NCBI RefSeq assembly: GCF_032118995.1 | Contig: NC_092666.1 | Location: 13,218,501 to 13,282,500, forward strand | Origin: Asterias amurensis | Lineage: Eukaryota > Echinodermata > Asteroidea > Forcipulatida > Asteriidae | Reading direction: 5' to 3' | DNA length: 64,000 nt | Part shown: positions 9,866 to 21,928 of the stretch, in pieces | Layout of the letters: every line of letters begins with the position of its first letter | Numbering within the stretch: position 1 is the stretch's first letter | The notes under the pieces: generated by a model | Seen by the model: only the letters and a program-made list of their open reading frames with translations | Told to the model about the DNA's origin: nothing | Databases searched by the model: none | Made by a program: the position numbers and the translations under genes

Positions 9866-12253
9866 GGGAAAAATAGTCCCATTAGTGTCTTGTTGTCTGC
9901 GAGATTTAAAAAAAGAAAAGAAGAAAAAAAAAGAGCTTTCCATTATGATCTCATTTATGTTAAATTGCATTAAACCAAGTAGGCCTCGGATCAATAATTA
10001 AGCCGTGTTTGATTTATTTTTTTAACTATTTTGTCTCAACTTTTCTTGTAAAAGTTGCGTCCTGCTAGAGGGTATATACTTGTGGACAAGTCGTTAAATG
10101 TCTTTCACGGTGATACACAGGCGAATCCGTGTCCACCCCCCCCCCCCCCCCAGCCCTCTCTATCTACTCTCTCAACTAAGCGAGACTGCTGCCTTGGGCG
10201 AGACTACTGATCTCACGACCAAGGTCCCATCGCGACAGACATTATAAATGCGACTGTTCACTTATTAGCTACCGGAATCTCGGTAGTCTAGTTGGTAAGA
10301 CACTGCTCTAGAATTGCAAGGGTCGTACGTGGGTTCGAATCCCACCCGAGTAACATGCCTGTGATATTGTTTTCACAGAACTCGGGAAAGTACTGAGTAT
10401 ACAGTGCTAACACACATCGGTGTATGGGTAAAAACCAAAAATAACAGCGAGAAGGTTGTTTTGGCCGTCGTCGTGAAGCCATTGGAGAAGGGCGCCACCA
10501 CGCATCGGTGCCCCGTCAGACGTTGCCTGTGGGTTGTTTATTGTTTACGCTACCGTGGTGATAGAATTGAACGGGCTCTATTCGCGCTGAACAATCTCGA
10601 GTGTTTGCTATGGTATGGAGACCAATAAGTAACTGGCCCACTCGGCCACCCGTGACACAAAGAGCATAGAAAACACATTCACCATTGACCCATAAATTTC
10701 CGTTCTCCAACCCCGTTTAAATGATTGCTTCCAGATTGACCTGATGGTAGCATAAGCCTATATAGTAGGCCTATAGTCACCACTTCTTTACATACAGTAG
10801 CTATAGTCATGGAGGTTATTCCTGCATCTACCTCCATGGTAAAGTATACTGTAGGTGGCATCCAAAAAAGGCTAAAAACGAAAGCAGGATACCGAATGTG
10901 TGTTCGATACTTTAGCACGCACTAGCTCCTGACTATTATTCACTTTCCTTTGTGTTGTGTTCCTGAATCGATTCCCCCCAAAGAATACCCACTAGCTATC
11001 CAACAATACAGAAGGTCTCCCTCAAACCCAGAAGCATTATAATAGATCCTTACCCATGTAATAATCCATCAAAAGAAGGCTTTCAGTTGAGGAATTATGA
11101 CCAGAAGCGCAGCAACTGGGGGTCCATTTTTTGTCAGTTCTTCCTATAGTTATGACCAAAAGTAAATAGCAAACCTCGTTACATGTTGGAATTAACACAA
11201 GTGCTCTCCATGCGGTTTCTTATAAACACTTGATGGTTTTAATCAAGTAGCGAGTTAAGAGGAATTCGAGAGTATAAGTCACCGAGTAAATATTGGTGTC
11301 ATCCGGAGTGGATCAACCCGTGTTTAAGCGTCTATCTCCCCGGGCGTTCGGCTCAGACGAGCACCCCGATTCATCAGGATTTACCGGAGTTTTTGATAAT
11401 GTTGGAACAACCTGTGATAAAGCAGTGTAGACGTTACTAAAGAGTGAGTAAAACTTCTTATTTGTTTAACATACATTTTGGACAGTTATGGACCGTAACC
11501 TACCACCACTTGTTCATTCGTTATGAAATAAAGTAGGCATGAAATAGTATGTCATTTACCTATAAAAAAAATAATATTTCTTTTGGTAAAAAATTGTGAA
11601 AAATGTGTGGCAGGACACGAAAAGTTGCGAATTTATTTTTGTAATGATATATTTTGTATTTGTTTGTTTATTTAGACAGGGTTACTTAATCACAGTATAC
11701 TCACTAAACCCCAAACTGTGTAGAAACGGTATCAAGTAATAAGTAAAATAGAGAGCAATAAGAAAATCAACGAATCAAAGTTAGAGAAAAATCAGTTTTA
11801 TTTGTTAAACAAAAACAAAATACTTACAAAGGCTAGAATAAATAATATTTTACAATTATGTTAAACACGTCAAAACAGCAGGGCTTATGAAAATTAAACG
11901 GCAAGATTTGGGCTTATCAAAATCAATGTCGGTCACTTCGTACCCAAGTCACTTCGATCAAAATCAAAATCAAATCATTGATCAAAATCAATACACAAAT
12001 TAAATATTTTTATTTATTTAAAACCATACAAGGGAATTTTGTTGACAAACAAATTAAGAATTGGATGTTGCAAAATCTTACTAACAGAAATAACCTTTTC
12101 ACAATTCGGAAGATGGGCTCACAAAAGTGCGTTCCGAATTTTTCATTTTTTTTATATTCTACATAATGTAACTCTTTAGGGGAAAATGTTTTTCTGTATT
12201 ATTTTATTTTGTCACAAAATACTTTACAAATTGTGAATTTTAGACCGAAGAAA
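9866..12253. other. Intergenic region, no gene recognised
   Basis: Holds a poly-C tract (10135-10151), a tRNA-derived SINE (10272-10445), a GC-richer stretch (10480-10660) without a convincing open frame, and a GC-richer stretch at about 11290-11446 ending in a possible donor (GAGTGAGTAA). That last stretch could be a non-coding first exon for the receptor gene at 18.2 kb, but nothing proves it. The rest, 11450-12250, is AT-rich with nothing seen. Confidence 0.5.
10272..10445 (+). repeat. tRNA-derived SINE, copy 1
   Basis: The head has tRNA-like promoter boxes: TCTAGTTGGTAAGAC (A-box-like) and GGTTCGAATCC (B box). The anticodon stem does not pair well, so it is not a working tRNA gene. The shared body (ACAGAACTCGGGAAAGTACT ... 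ACACATCGGTGTATGGGTAA) recurs at 18100-18197 (tail only), 31668-31880 (minus), 40764-41000 (two heads), 49842-49990 and 50083-50312 (minus), and 56097-56255. Confidence 0.8.
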
Positions 12254-12586
12254 AATAATTATTAGCATAAAACCTTACTTGGTGACGAGTAATTGGGAGA
12301 GGTTGATGGTATAAAACATTGTGAGAAACGGCACCCTCTGCAGTGCCATTATAGTTTTAGAGAAAGAAGAAATTTTCCACGAATTTGATTTCGAGACCTC
12401 AGATTTAGAATTTGAGGTCTCGAAATCAAACATCTAAACGCACACAACTTCATTTGACAAGGGTGTTTTTTCTTTCATTATTTTCTCGCAACTTCGACTA
12501 CCAAATGAGCTCAAATGTTCACAGGTTTGTTAGTTTGTGCATATGTTGAGATACACCAAGTGAAAAGACTGGTCTTTGACAATTAC
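12254..12586 (+). repeat. TTAA MITE, family A, copy 6 (both tips missing)
   Basis: Runs from ATAATTATTAGCATAAAACC to TGACAATTAC. Both terminal repeats have been lost but the central hairpin is present. Confidence 0.8.
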
Positions 12587-12816
12587 AGGAAGGGAAATGT
12601 CGTGTCACATTCAATTCTGTGACTTACTTTCCTATCTGATCCCAACGTGAGTGTTAAAATGGTGTAAATTGCCTTCAAAATATGTTACCCTTCCGATTGT
12701 CAACATCTAAAAAACATCCAATGACATCACATTCTAAGAAAACTGGGTCTGTAATTTTGTGTACAGGGTTTCTTTGTTTAATTAATGACTCTTTATTAGA
12801 GCGAAATACTTATACA

Positions 12817-13386
12817 TGAAGGTTTTGGTTTTCAAAAACTGATTGGTCTTTATCATTCAAAAGAGGAATTTTTCGCAATTACAAATGTCACAGTCAATGC
12901 CGTTTTGATTGAATACTGAAAGCCAGAAATGTTTATGAAAGCCACAATGCTTTGGATATTGCCAGATCCAGTACAATGTCAATTTACATAATTTGAAAGG
13001 TTAGAGACTTTTTCCTCACTTTATATATTGTGCGACCCACAATCAAAAACACACTGTGAGTTTGAACAGTGAAATCTACTGAGATATAATTTAAAATAAC
13101 TTTCTAAAATCGATATAGGGCAGATTGATAAGGAATATTACCAATAAGGCTTATAGCTCACTGGATAAGTGAGCTATACATTACTTTTATAATTCCGTAC
13201 TTTGGAACATTTTGTAAATTGACATTGTACTGGATCTGGCAATATCCAAAGCATTGTGGCTTTCATAAACATTTCTGGATTTCAGTTTTCAATCAAAACG
13301 GCATTGACTGTGACATTTTGTTATTGCGAAATATTCCTCTTTTGAATGAGAAGACCAATCAGTTTTTGAAAACCAAAACCTTCATC
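12817..13386. repeat. Long inverted repeat / fold-back element
   Basis: Two arms of about 175 bases, 12817-12990 and 13212-13386, are inverted copies with few differences, separated by about 220 bases. The arm begins TGAAGGTTTTGGTTTTCAAA. An open frame at 13219-13407 lies in the right arm and is judged not to be a gene. Confidence 0.85.
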
Positions 13387-13559
13387 ACAAAATTAGACTT
13401 GACATGAGTTCATTAATGCTCTTGAAGAGTAGGTCTACGTGATGTGGACGTTTTGTAATGCTAGATGGCAGCATACCTTTTAGGTAAAGAAAAGAAAACC
13501 TCGTTCTTAGGAATTTGCGTATAATGATGCTCAAAATTACGCAATAAATTTAAGTTTCG

Positions 13560-14590
13560 TGTTTGTCTGCTGCCACCTAGCGTTTCAAAGTCTCACCTTG
13601 AACCAGTCCTTAAAAAAAAACCTCCATGAGGTTGGTACGCTTGATTTGTATATACCTGTTCAATTTCAATTTAAACTTTCTCTTAATTAGCTACAAATCG
13701 ACTTCTCTATAATGCTCAAAACTATATACGCAAAATAATTTAAATTCCATGCATGCCATTCTACTGCCACCTAGCATTCCAAACTCCCCAGTCCTCATAA
13801 ATATCCCCATGAGGGTTTGAATTTTCGATTGACAATAATATAACTGTTCACTTTAAAATTTCGGTTAATTAGCTACAAATCGACTCCCCTCTAATGCTCA
13901 AAATAACGCAAAATAGTTGAAAATGTATGCAATTCTACTGCCACATTCTATATAGCGTTCCAAACTCTCCATCTGTTATAAATATCTCCCATGAGATTTT
14001 GCACATTATTTGATTGGCATATAACTATTCATTTTAAACTCTCGGTTAAATAGCTACAAATCGACTCCTCGATTCCATGCCAGAAATTACGCAAAATAGT
14101 TCAAATGTTATGCCGTTCTACTGCCACCTAGCGTTCCAAACTCTTCAGATAAATTAATATCTTTCGTGAGGTTTTGCAAGTTTGATTGGCATAATATGAC
14201 TGTTCACTTTTCGGTTAATTAGCTACAAATCGACTTCTCCGATGCTCAAAACTACTCAAAATAGTTGAAATTTTATGTCATTCGACTGCCACCTAGCGTT
14301 CAAAACTTTCCATTGTTATCAATAGCTCTCATGAGGTTTGATTGTTTGATTGGCATATTATAACTGTTCACTTTAAACTTTCGGTTAATAATTAGCTACA
14401 AATCGATTCCTCTGACGCTTAAAACTACGCAAAATAGCTGAAATGTTATGCCATTCTACTGCCACCTAGCGTTCCAAATTCTCCAGTCTTTATAAATATC
14501 CCCCATGAGGTTTTGCTGGTTTGATTGGCATATAACTGTTCATTTTAAACTTTCGGTTAATTAGCTACAGATCGATTCCTCTCGCCTCAC
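13560..14590. repeat. Tandem array, about six units of 169-182 bases
   Basis: The string GCTACA(A/G)ATCGA recurs at about 13690, 13872, 14053, 14222, 14395 and 14564, spacing 182, 181, 169, 173 and 169. Each unit also carries CTGCCACCTAGCGTTCCAAA and GATTGGCATATAACTGTTCA. Units are clearly diverged, so this is an old satellite-like array rather than a fresh expansion. Confidence 0.85.
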
Positions 14591-15596
14591 GGTGGATTTA
14601 CTTCAAAAGATTTCAAAAGACTCAAAGTGTCTGAACCTTTTCGCCTAGGGATTCTTCCATTAAAGTAATCCTTAGTTAAGCCTGTACTAACGATGCCTGC
14701 ATCTTTCAGCGCAAATTAAGGTATCGACTTTCTCCCGGTGTGGCTTTTTTTCTTGTCTCTCTGTTTTTTTTTCTTCTTCTTTTTTTGCTTCCTTCACATT
14801 TTGAAAGTAGGTGTACGTTTATTATATACACTGTTAAGATATGACTTTCCTGCTGTCTGTGGCTCGTAAAGCCTAGTCTTAGAAGTTAAGTTTGCCAAAT
14901 AAAAGTATCGACTATATTATTTTTCGTTTTTTTTTTGTACCGCTCATTTTGAATGTAAATTGACAGATCACCAAATTGACGTATGCACTGTTAAAATATG
15001 ACCACCTTGCTGTTTGTTTCTCGTACAGAAATCAGGTTGAACATTAAGTTACCAAATTAAGGTATCGAATATTTCCCACATTAGCCTGTTTCCCTTCTAT
15101 TCACCGCTTATGTTACTGGTAAAATAATTACTGTCTTGCTGCTTGTGCCTTATACAGAAATAAGCTTGAAATTAAGTTAAAGTGACACGTTGGCTGAATA
15201 GGACTAATTGGGCTACAAAAGAGACTAAGATATGACTTCAAATGTCTTTCATGAACGGAGAAGAACATTCCATAAAAAAAAAATCAACACAATTAGCCGT
15301 TTACTAGCAGTTTTCCTAAACAAACGAAGGTCGCGTGATAGCACCACAAAATTGTTCTAACAATCACGTGACCTTCCGAGTTAGTTTTACTCCAAGCCGT
15401 AGAAAAGCCAAATGGTTGAACCAAATTTTAATATGTTTGTTTACAATTATTCATGAGTATCGTCCGTATTGCCCAAGTAGACTTTCCCCCTTCTATTTTT
15501 TTTTATCGCTTGTTTTGAAAGTAAATGGACTAATACGTTTGCCAAATTCTAACCGCAGTTCCCGCTGTCTCTTTCTTTGTCATGTTACTTGTATCG

Positions 15597-16589
15597 AATA
15601 ACAATAATGAATGCTAATAACCATTTTGTAAATAGGAACCAGACTGTTTTGTTCTTCCACCCTCGGTTTCGTTACATTGATATCAATGGGGGGAAAATCA
15701 AGATGGCTGCACTTTGATAGAGGTCTATTACAGAACCGTCCTAAACCCTGATGTTGATAAACCAAACTTACTCGGAGACGCTATGTTTTGCCATGAATTT
15801 GTGAAATAGTTTACATCAATTTTGCAGGTCAACATTACCTAATCTTTTTAACAGCGCCTTAACACGTCGCGTGACGCCCTGTTGCGGTACACTTAATCTG
15901 AAAGTAAAATTCGGCATTGTGAAATCTTGGGAGAGCCAATTTGTTTTCCTCAGTCTCAGTCGAACCATCCTACCTCCATGGTCGAACTATCCTAATTTAG
16001 AGTTTCCATAATTGATTTGTATCCCCTCAGGCCGTTATTATTTGGCTTGTATAGCCCGGACCTTGAGTGGGTTTTGTTTGTGGCATAACTCTGAAAAAAA
16101 AGGTTTCTCTTTACCATGCCCCCTTCGGCCGCGATCTCAGATCGAAACCCAACAAAGAACATTATTTTCAACCCATAGAAATTTGAAGAGAGACTTTTTA
16201 GCGTGTGATCGAAAATGCACTCTTTTGTTGAAAAGTACTTATTGTTGCATCTTCGGGGGTTACATATTACATGGTGGGGGAAGGAGGGATTTGGAGTTGA
16301 CGCCCGATAAAGAGGTTGTTTCACGGACGTAACACAAATCAATTAAAAGGGTCTACTTGTTTTCCCGCTAAATCATGTACCCGTGTAGCCTTGCTTTCAA
16401 GGCTAGCCAGCTTGGTCTCTAGAAATCTCATTGATCGATCTTTACATAACACAGGTTGCTATAGACCTTTGTCACGGTGTGGCCGTCTTGATATTACTCC
16501 ATTCCAACTCATTGTAACCAAACTAAGGCTAGACGAACTAATAGTCTGGTGCCAAGCGCAATGAATGTTAGCATTCATTACTGTTATTG
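15597..16589. mobile_element. Non-autonomous DNA transposon with long inverted ends, with a nested insert
   Basis: The outermost 21 bases at each end (15597-15617 and 16569-16589) are inverted copies with one mismatch, AATAACARTAATGAATGCTA. The similarity continues inward, more diverged, for about 160 bases (blocks around ACCAGACT, GGTCTAT and ATCAAGA). A second pair of inverted tips, AATTGATTTGT at about 16010 and ACAAATCAATT ending at 16343, suggests another short element inserted inside. Frames open on both strands between 15992 and 16342 resemble nothing I know. No target duplication was obvious, and the superfamily is unknown. Confidence 0.6.
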
Positions 16590-17150
16590 GAAACAGTGGA
16601 CATGACCGAGATGGTGACAGCGTGATAAAGCTCTAACTTTTAGTCCGGCTGACTCGTTTCGCAATCTATTTCCATCTTTTATTAGTAGAGCAAGACAGCA
16701 AAACAGGCTCTTGTTTGTTCACAAGGTCGCTAGAGCTGGCCAAATTACCTCTTTATAGCAGTCATTTGTAACTATATAAAATTAATCCAAAAAAGTGGAT
16801 GCGGTATTTTGTTTATTTGGCCTAAAAATACACTAACTATAGTGGACCTTCAATCCAGAGACCACAACTCTAATCAACATCGTTCCCAAACATCGGTGTA
16901 GAGGATACAAATAGCAGTTTTTATAATTAACACAACCATTTGCATTATCGTCACACAGCCATTAGAACTCGTATTCTATTAGCGAAGTCAATTAATTAAC
17001 CTTCAGCAGTCGGAACAGTAGCTACATTCAATTAAGCACTAATTGAATTGATTGATGTTTGTACAATGTCTACCGTGGCTACACTGATCATAAATGCATC
17101 GTCTGTAACCGCGGTCCAATTGCATACACGTGCCCAACTGAGAACATTGC

Positions 17151-17543
17151 TTAAAGGAACACGTTGCATTGGATCGGATCGGACGAGTTGGTCTATAAAA
17201 AGCGTTTGAAACCGTTTGTTATGAAATGTATATGGGTAGAAAGATGTTGTAAAAGTAGAATACAATGATCCACACAAACATCCCTCGAAATTGCACGGTT
17301 TCCCTTTTACCTCGTCGACTAACACGGTCGGCCATTTGGGAGTCAAATTGTTGACTCCCATAAATGGCCGACCGTGTTAGTTCGCACAGTAACAGGAAAC
17401 CACGCAATTTCGAGACAAAATTTGTGTGGATCATTGTATTCTACTTTTAAAACATCTTTCCAACCATATGCATTTTATAAAAAACGGTTACCAACGCTTT
17501 TTATAGACCAACTCGTCAGATCCATGGCAACGTGTTCCTTTAA
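17151..17543. repeat. TTAA fold-back element, family D, copy 1
   Basis: Nearly the whole element is an inverted repeat: arms about 17151-17345 and 17355-17543, folding at TTTGGGAGTCAA facing TTGACTCCCATAAA. Ends read AGGAACACGTTGC, with TTAA on both sides (17151-17154 and 17540-17543). A second copy is at about 37622-37877, and one arm alone at about 30150-30325. Confidence 0.85.
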
Positions 17544-17689
17544 TAATGGTTTTATTTTTTCCTAACTATAACATAGAGCCACCAGTTTATAATACGCAAT
17601 CACACCATGTGTACTTTGACTGGTAACCTAAGCTTTTGATGAGCATTGTTCGGTTTGTGGGTAACAGTGATGTAGACAACTCAGTAAAA

Positions 17690-17850
17690 CAGGAAGAAAC
17701 TATGAAACTTGCGGGCACAACTCCAAGTAAATCTCTTTTGTGGGAGTGATGGTGTGGTCTTGACGTTTCGAACAGTATACCTGCCACCCTGCTCGTCTTC
17801 AGGGGAATAAGCCCAAGTGTATTAAAACAACCCAGGTGTAGGTTGATAAC
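17690..17850. repeat. Dispersed repeat shared with 38560-38720
   Basis: AGGAAGAAACTAT, AAACTTGCGGG, TGGTCTTG, GTTTCGAACAGTA and CTGCTCGTCTTCAGG occur in the same order here and at 38560-38720. The type is not recognised; similar phrases occur near the ends of Penelope-like retroelements, but that is only an impression. Confidence 0.55.
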
Positions 17851-18099
17851 ACACATGGATGTTGCTACGTTATAATTACCGGTTGAAATTAACTACCCTA
17901 ACAACACAGTGAGTGAGTGTGATGCCGCTCTTTGGCTAAATGCAAATGCTCAACCGGGGATGGACCATTGCGCCTCTACTCTCCACGGAAAGGAACGCTG
18001 CGACCTCCCGCCTCCACAGTACAGTAAATACAACTATCCATGTCGTTTCGGTTGAGTCGATTTGTATAAGTTTCAGTGGGTTTTTATGGACATTTTTTT

Positions 18100-18197
18100 A
18101 ATACAGAACTCGGGAAAGTAATGAGCACGATCGCTTTATACACTAATCAGTGTAACGAAAAAACATATTATTCTTGATCCCCGTGCAAATTTAACAT
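18100..18197 (+). repeat. tRNA-derived SINE, 3' tail only
   Basis: Starts ACAGAACTCGGGAAAGTA and ends GATCCCCGTGCAAATTTAACAT, the end of the SINE family described at 10272. The head is missing. It stops 24 bases before the splice acceptor of the receptor gene. Confidence 0.65.
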
Positions 18198-18258
18198 GAT
18201 ATTTTTTACTCTATTCTACAGGTTGTATCACCTGACCATCACAAGTGACAAGTTCATC

Positions 18259-21171
18259 ATGTCCAAGAACAGCGTCCGTCCCTTAATAGAGGACGATGAC
18301 AGCAGCAAGATGTCATCTGAAAGCTACCCTTCCAACGCCTACGAGATGACCACGCCCAACGAGATGACCACGCCCAACGGGAGGTCATCTGTCAACACGA
18401 CCCAAGACATCGTCATACGGAGAGCGAAGAGCATCCCAATAGACTCCACACAAGACTTTGTCAACCTCGAAAATGGACACAAAGGGACAAGCGACAACGA
18501 CGATGACGACATTCAGTTGACATTCTACGAGGCCATGTCACCGCTGCTTAAATTTATACAGGTCATGGGACTGTGGCATGCTGAGATTATCAACCCTCCA
18601 AAAGTGAAAACAAAAACTCGAAAATTGTTCAACTATCGCAATTACTCCATCCTCGTCCTCATATTCCTATGGACGAACTTCATTCGTTTTATTCCCGCCT
18701 TTTTCGTCGGGCCAGAGCTCGCTCCAGAACGGCTGTACTTCAAGATCATCTACGCCACTGTCCTTTTTCAGAGCGCCCTCAACGCCACAGTAATCCACTG
18801 GGCGACTTCGACGAAGACTATGCTCCGCGATTACTTCGTGCACTTCGAGAGGAAAATCCAGATGGACAGCGAGAATAAACTTGACCTAGTCTGGCTGCGG
18901 AAGCGATGTAAGATCTTCACCGGCATCGCAATCACGTACATCGTGTTCCATTTCTTGAACCAAACAGTCGGAGTTTTCGGACCGATCGAATCCGTCCGGA
19001 ATTCAACTAATATCTTCGTCGCTCCCTTCAACCCTCATCCAGTCATCCATCTTCTCTGCGTCTTCCTCAACATCTTCGACTTCGCAGCCTGGATCTTCCC
19101 TCTACTTTATTTCCTCCTGACGTGCAACATCATGTCCAGGCTGTTCACCTCCTTCGACGAGCGTTTCGGTGACGCGATCGAGAAGGCAGCTGCCAGTAAG
19201 AAGTTCCCGCCGGGATTTGAGCGACTTCGCCTGCAGCATCAGTGTCTCTGTGACTCGGTCGAGTTGGGCAATGACGGTGTTTTCATGTACATCAATTTGA
19301 TCACATATCTAACTATGGGTCCACTGGCGTGCTTCATGTTGTACCAGATAGTGTTTGCCTCTAACATTCAGGGTAATTTGTCTGCCTATTTGATGTACAG
19401 CATCTGGCTGACGTCCATCTTTTTCAATATCTGCGTGGTGTCTTGGTATGCAGCCGTCATGAGCTCTAAGGTAAGACAATATCCAGACAATAACTACAGA
19501 AAGTCCCTTGCTAGTATTTTGTCGAGACCTTCGCGACTGGAATGGAAGACTACATGCACTGACTCGCGCGTGTTGTCTCTCGACTTCCAGTCGCATGGAA
19601 TCGCGGCTGTCTCAGTTAGAATTCTCCAATGGGATCTTTTTGTTTTCCTTTGTGGGGATTTGTCCTTGGTCTCAATTGATACCGAAAACGAGCATGAAAT
19701 AACAAGCATATTCTACCACTTCGTCAACCCTCAGCCGAGAATACCATTTCCATTCCCAGTATAAAATAAAAGCTCAAACCAAATCTCGCCTAGTGTGAAA
19801 AGGGTGTAAAACGACGTCCAAGCACATCCTTTCTTGTATCTGATCGTCTCTACAAATAAACACACATTTTTGTCTTTGCTCACGTCTTGTATTTTCTTGT
19901 TCTTCTTTAATTCAGGCTCATGATCCGAGAAGTAAATGCTACGGTGTGTATACAGAGAATAAAATCACCAATGAACAGACCATGCAGGTAAATGAATATT
20001 ACAATGGGAGACTTTTGGGACGCTTGGTGGCAGCAGACTTACCAGGTAAAATCCATTGTTCCCGGTCATGTGCGCACGCTCAGAACTACGTAAACAATGG
20101 AGATTTACCTGGTAAGTCTGCTGTAACATAGCGTCCCAAAGTCTCCCATTAATAAGCATGCTGTGAAAATGAAATAAAAATGTCAAGATGTCCTTCACAT
20201 TTACTCCCAAAGTCGAAGTACCTTGGGCTTCGAATCCCGCGTTGGATGAAAATTGTTAACTGTCCTTCACACTTAAAATTGTTCTAAGTTATTAACTTCC
20301 AAATTCGAGTTATTAACTTCCAAATTCGAAGTGCCGGTTGATTCCTATGGAATGGACAGAACACACAAAGATTGCACATGCCAATTATTTAGCAAAAAAA
20401 ATATTCCTTTTTATAAACCGGTATTTATTTTCGCCCTTTTTCTCATTGTTTCAAACTATAATATGCTTTATAAACATTTTAAAGACACTGGACACTATTG
20501 GTAATTGTCAAAGACCAGTGTTCTCACTTGGTGTATCTCAACATATGCATAAAATAACAAACCTGTGGAAATTTGAGCTCAATCGGTCATCGAAGCTGCG
20601 AGATAATAATGGGAAAAAAACACCCTTGTCACACGAAGCTGTGTGCTTTCAGATGCTTGATTTCGAGACCTCAAGTTCTAAGTCTGAGATCTCGAAATCA
20701 AACTCGTGGAAAAATAATTCTTTCTCGAAAAATACTCCACTTCAGAGGGAGTCGTTTCTCACAATGTTTTACACTACCAACCTCTCCCCATTACTCGTAA
20801 CCAAGTAAGGTTTTATGCTAATAATTATTTTGAGCAATAACCAAGGCATGGATCAAAAAACTTTGAGCGGTTTTGATAGACGGCATGTGTTACTACGTTG
20901 TTGATTACGCACAATTAAATGTGTGTGTTTTTTCTAATGAAATTTCTTTCACACCCAAACAGTCAAACACTTTCACTTGTAAAGAGTTCAAATACATTTT
21001 GTTTCACCTTGGTCATGTTGGTAAACCATCGGTTCTCTAGAGCCACCACAACTCATAAAGAGTTGTATGTGCCGGTTTATAAAAAGGAAGCATTTTTTGC
21101 GTTCCCGGAAAGCTCAGAGGCACTATGAAGTTAAAGGTATTTTATTAAAAGTACAATTATTATTATTATTG

Positions 21172-21211
<40 letters not shown>

Positions 21212-21744
21212 TGCATATGATACTCGCCAGGCTAAATGGAGAGGATGTTGGATTCACTATATTTGATTTAGTTACCCTAACTAAACCATTCATCTTAACT
21301 GTAAGTAAACTGAAATTTAACTCCATTAATGTTGTGGTCCCAATCCTACATGAACGTATCTAACGTTGATTTCTAGACCTCAAATTCTAAACTTGAGGTC
21401 TCGAAATCAAATTCGTGGAAAATTACTTCTTTCTCGAAAACTACGTCACTTCAGAGGGAGCCGTTTCTCACAATGTTTTATACCATCAACCTCTTCCCAT
21501 TACACGTTACCAAGTAAGGATTTATGCTAATAATTATTTTGAGCAATTACCAATAGTGTCCACTGCCTTTAAAACCCATCTGTTTTGCCAGTCGTAATGG
21601 TCTGGTATAGCGCTTAGAAACATAAATATATATGTTGTTATTATTATCCTTACTAATCAGTGCTTTTTACCTATCCTGTTTTCCTCGATACAGATTGGAG
21701 GCTTGGTACTGACGTATTACGCAATCATATCAGAGTTCCAGTAA
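18259..21744 (+). CDS. Gustatory-receptor-like (GRL) seven-transmembrane chemoreceptor
   Basis: Exons 18259-19470, 19916-19987, 21211-21300 and 21694-21744 (474 residues); all three introns are phase 0 and GT-AG. Residues 1-125 are a polar, acidic, probably cytosolic N-terminus with a perfect six-residue duplication, EMTTPN. Hydrophobic segments at about 129-151, 160-182, 218-241, 262-291, 340-368, 376-403 and 441-470 give seven passes. The end is the hallmark of the insect gustatory/odorant receptor superfamily: RLNGEDVGFTIFDLVTLTK, then an exon with TYYAIISEFQ matching the TM7 motif TY-x5-QF with E for Q. Three phase-0 introns near the C-terminus are also an ancestral trait of that superfamily, as is an intracellular N-terminus. 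Insect members form ligand-gated cation channels; the ligand here is unknown. An acceptor (AG 18220-18221) just before the ATG implies a non-coding first exon upstream. ATG 18196 lies before that acceptor and is not used in this model. Confidence 0.88.
20006..20155. repeat. MITE family F (GGCAGCAGACTTACC ends), copy 1, in GRL intron
   Basis: Inverted repeat of about 150 bases: GGGAGACTTTTGGGACGC and GTGGCAGCAGACTTACC facing GGTAAGTCTGCTG and GCGTCCCAAAGTCTCCC. A second clear copy is at 58815-58935. Half copies are near 24100-24160 and 24490-24620. Confidence 0.8.
20479..20844 (-). repeat. TTAA MITE, family A, copy 7 (right tip missing)
   Basis: Reverse copy in a GRL intron. The left TTAA and tip are present; the copy ends within GAGCAATAACCAA. 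Confidence 0.85.
21176..21208 (+). repeat. Long poly-T tract at a splice acceptor
   Basis: An unbroken run of more than 30 T runs straight into the AG of the receptor's third exon (acceptor 21209-21210), making an unusually long pyrimidine tract. Confidence 0.9.
21368..21572 (-). repeat. TTAA MITE, family A, copy 8 (half copy)
   Basis: Only the half from the central hairpin to the right TTAA (21569-21572) remains. It lies in the last GRL intron. Confidence 0.85.
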
Positions 21745-21922
21745 AAAACTCTGAGCTGTTCATGGTCGTTAATATCCGATTGGTGGCGCCCTGTATTCAC
21801 ATCAGCGCAGCTGTGTATGCAATTCCCCGCGAGGAAATTTGTTTCGAAAGGTGTTTAGTCAGTACTTCTATTTTTTTTTAAGGCCGTTCTGGGAATCAGT
21901 CTCAAACCAAATTTCTATTGGA

Positions 21923-21928
21923 AATAAA
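21923..21928 (+). terminator. Poly(A) signal of the GRL gene
   Basis: AATAAA about 180 bases after the stop. Further AATAAA strings follow near 22045-22060. Confidence 0.55.

Noticed and set aside
10272-10353. tRNA gene
   Set aside because: A and B boxes are present but the anticodon stem pairs at only about three positions, and the sequence continues into a body shared by many copies; it is a SINE.
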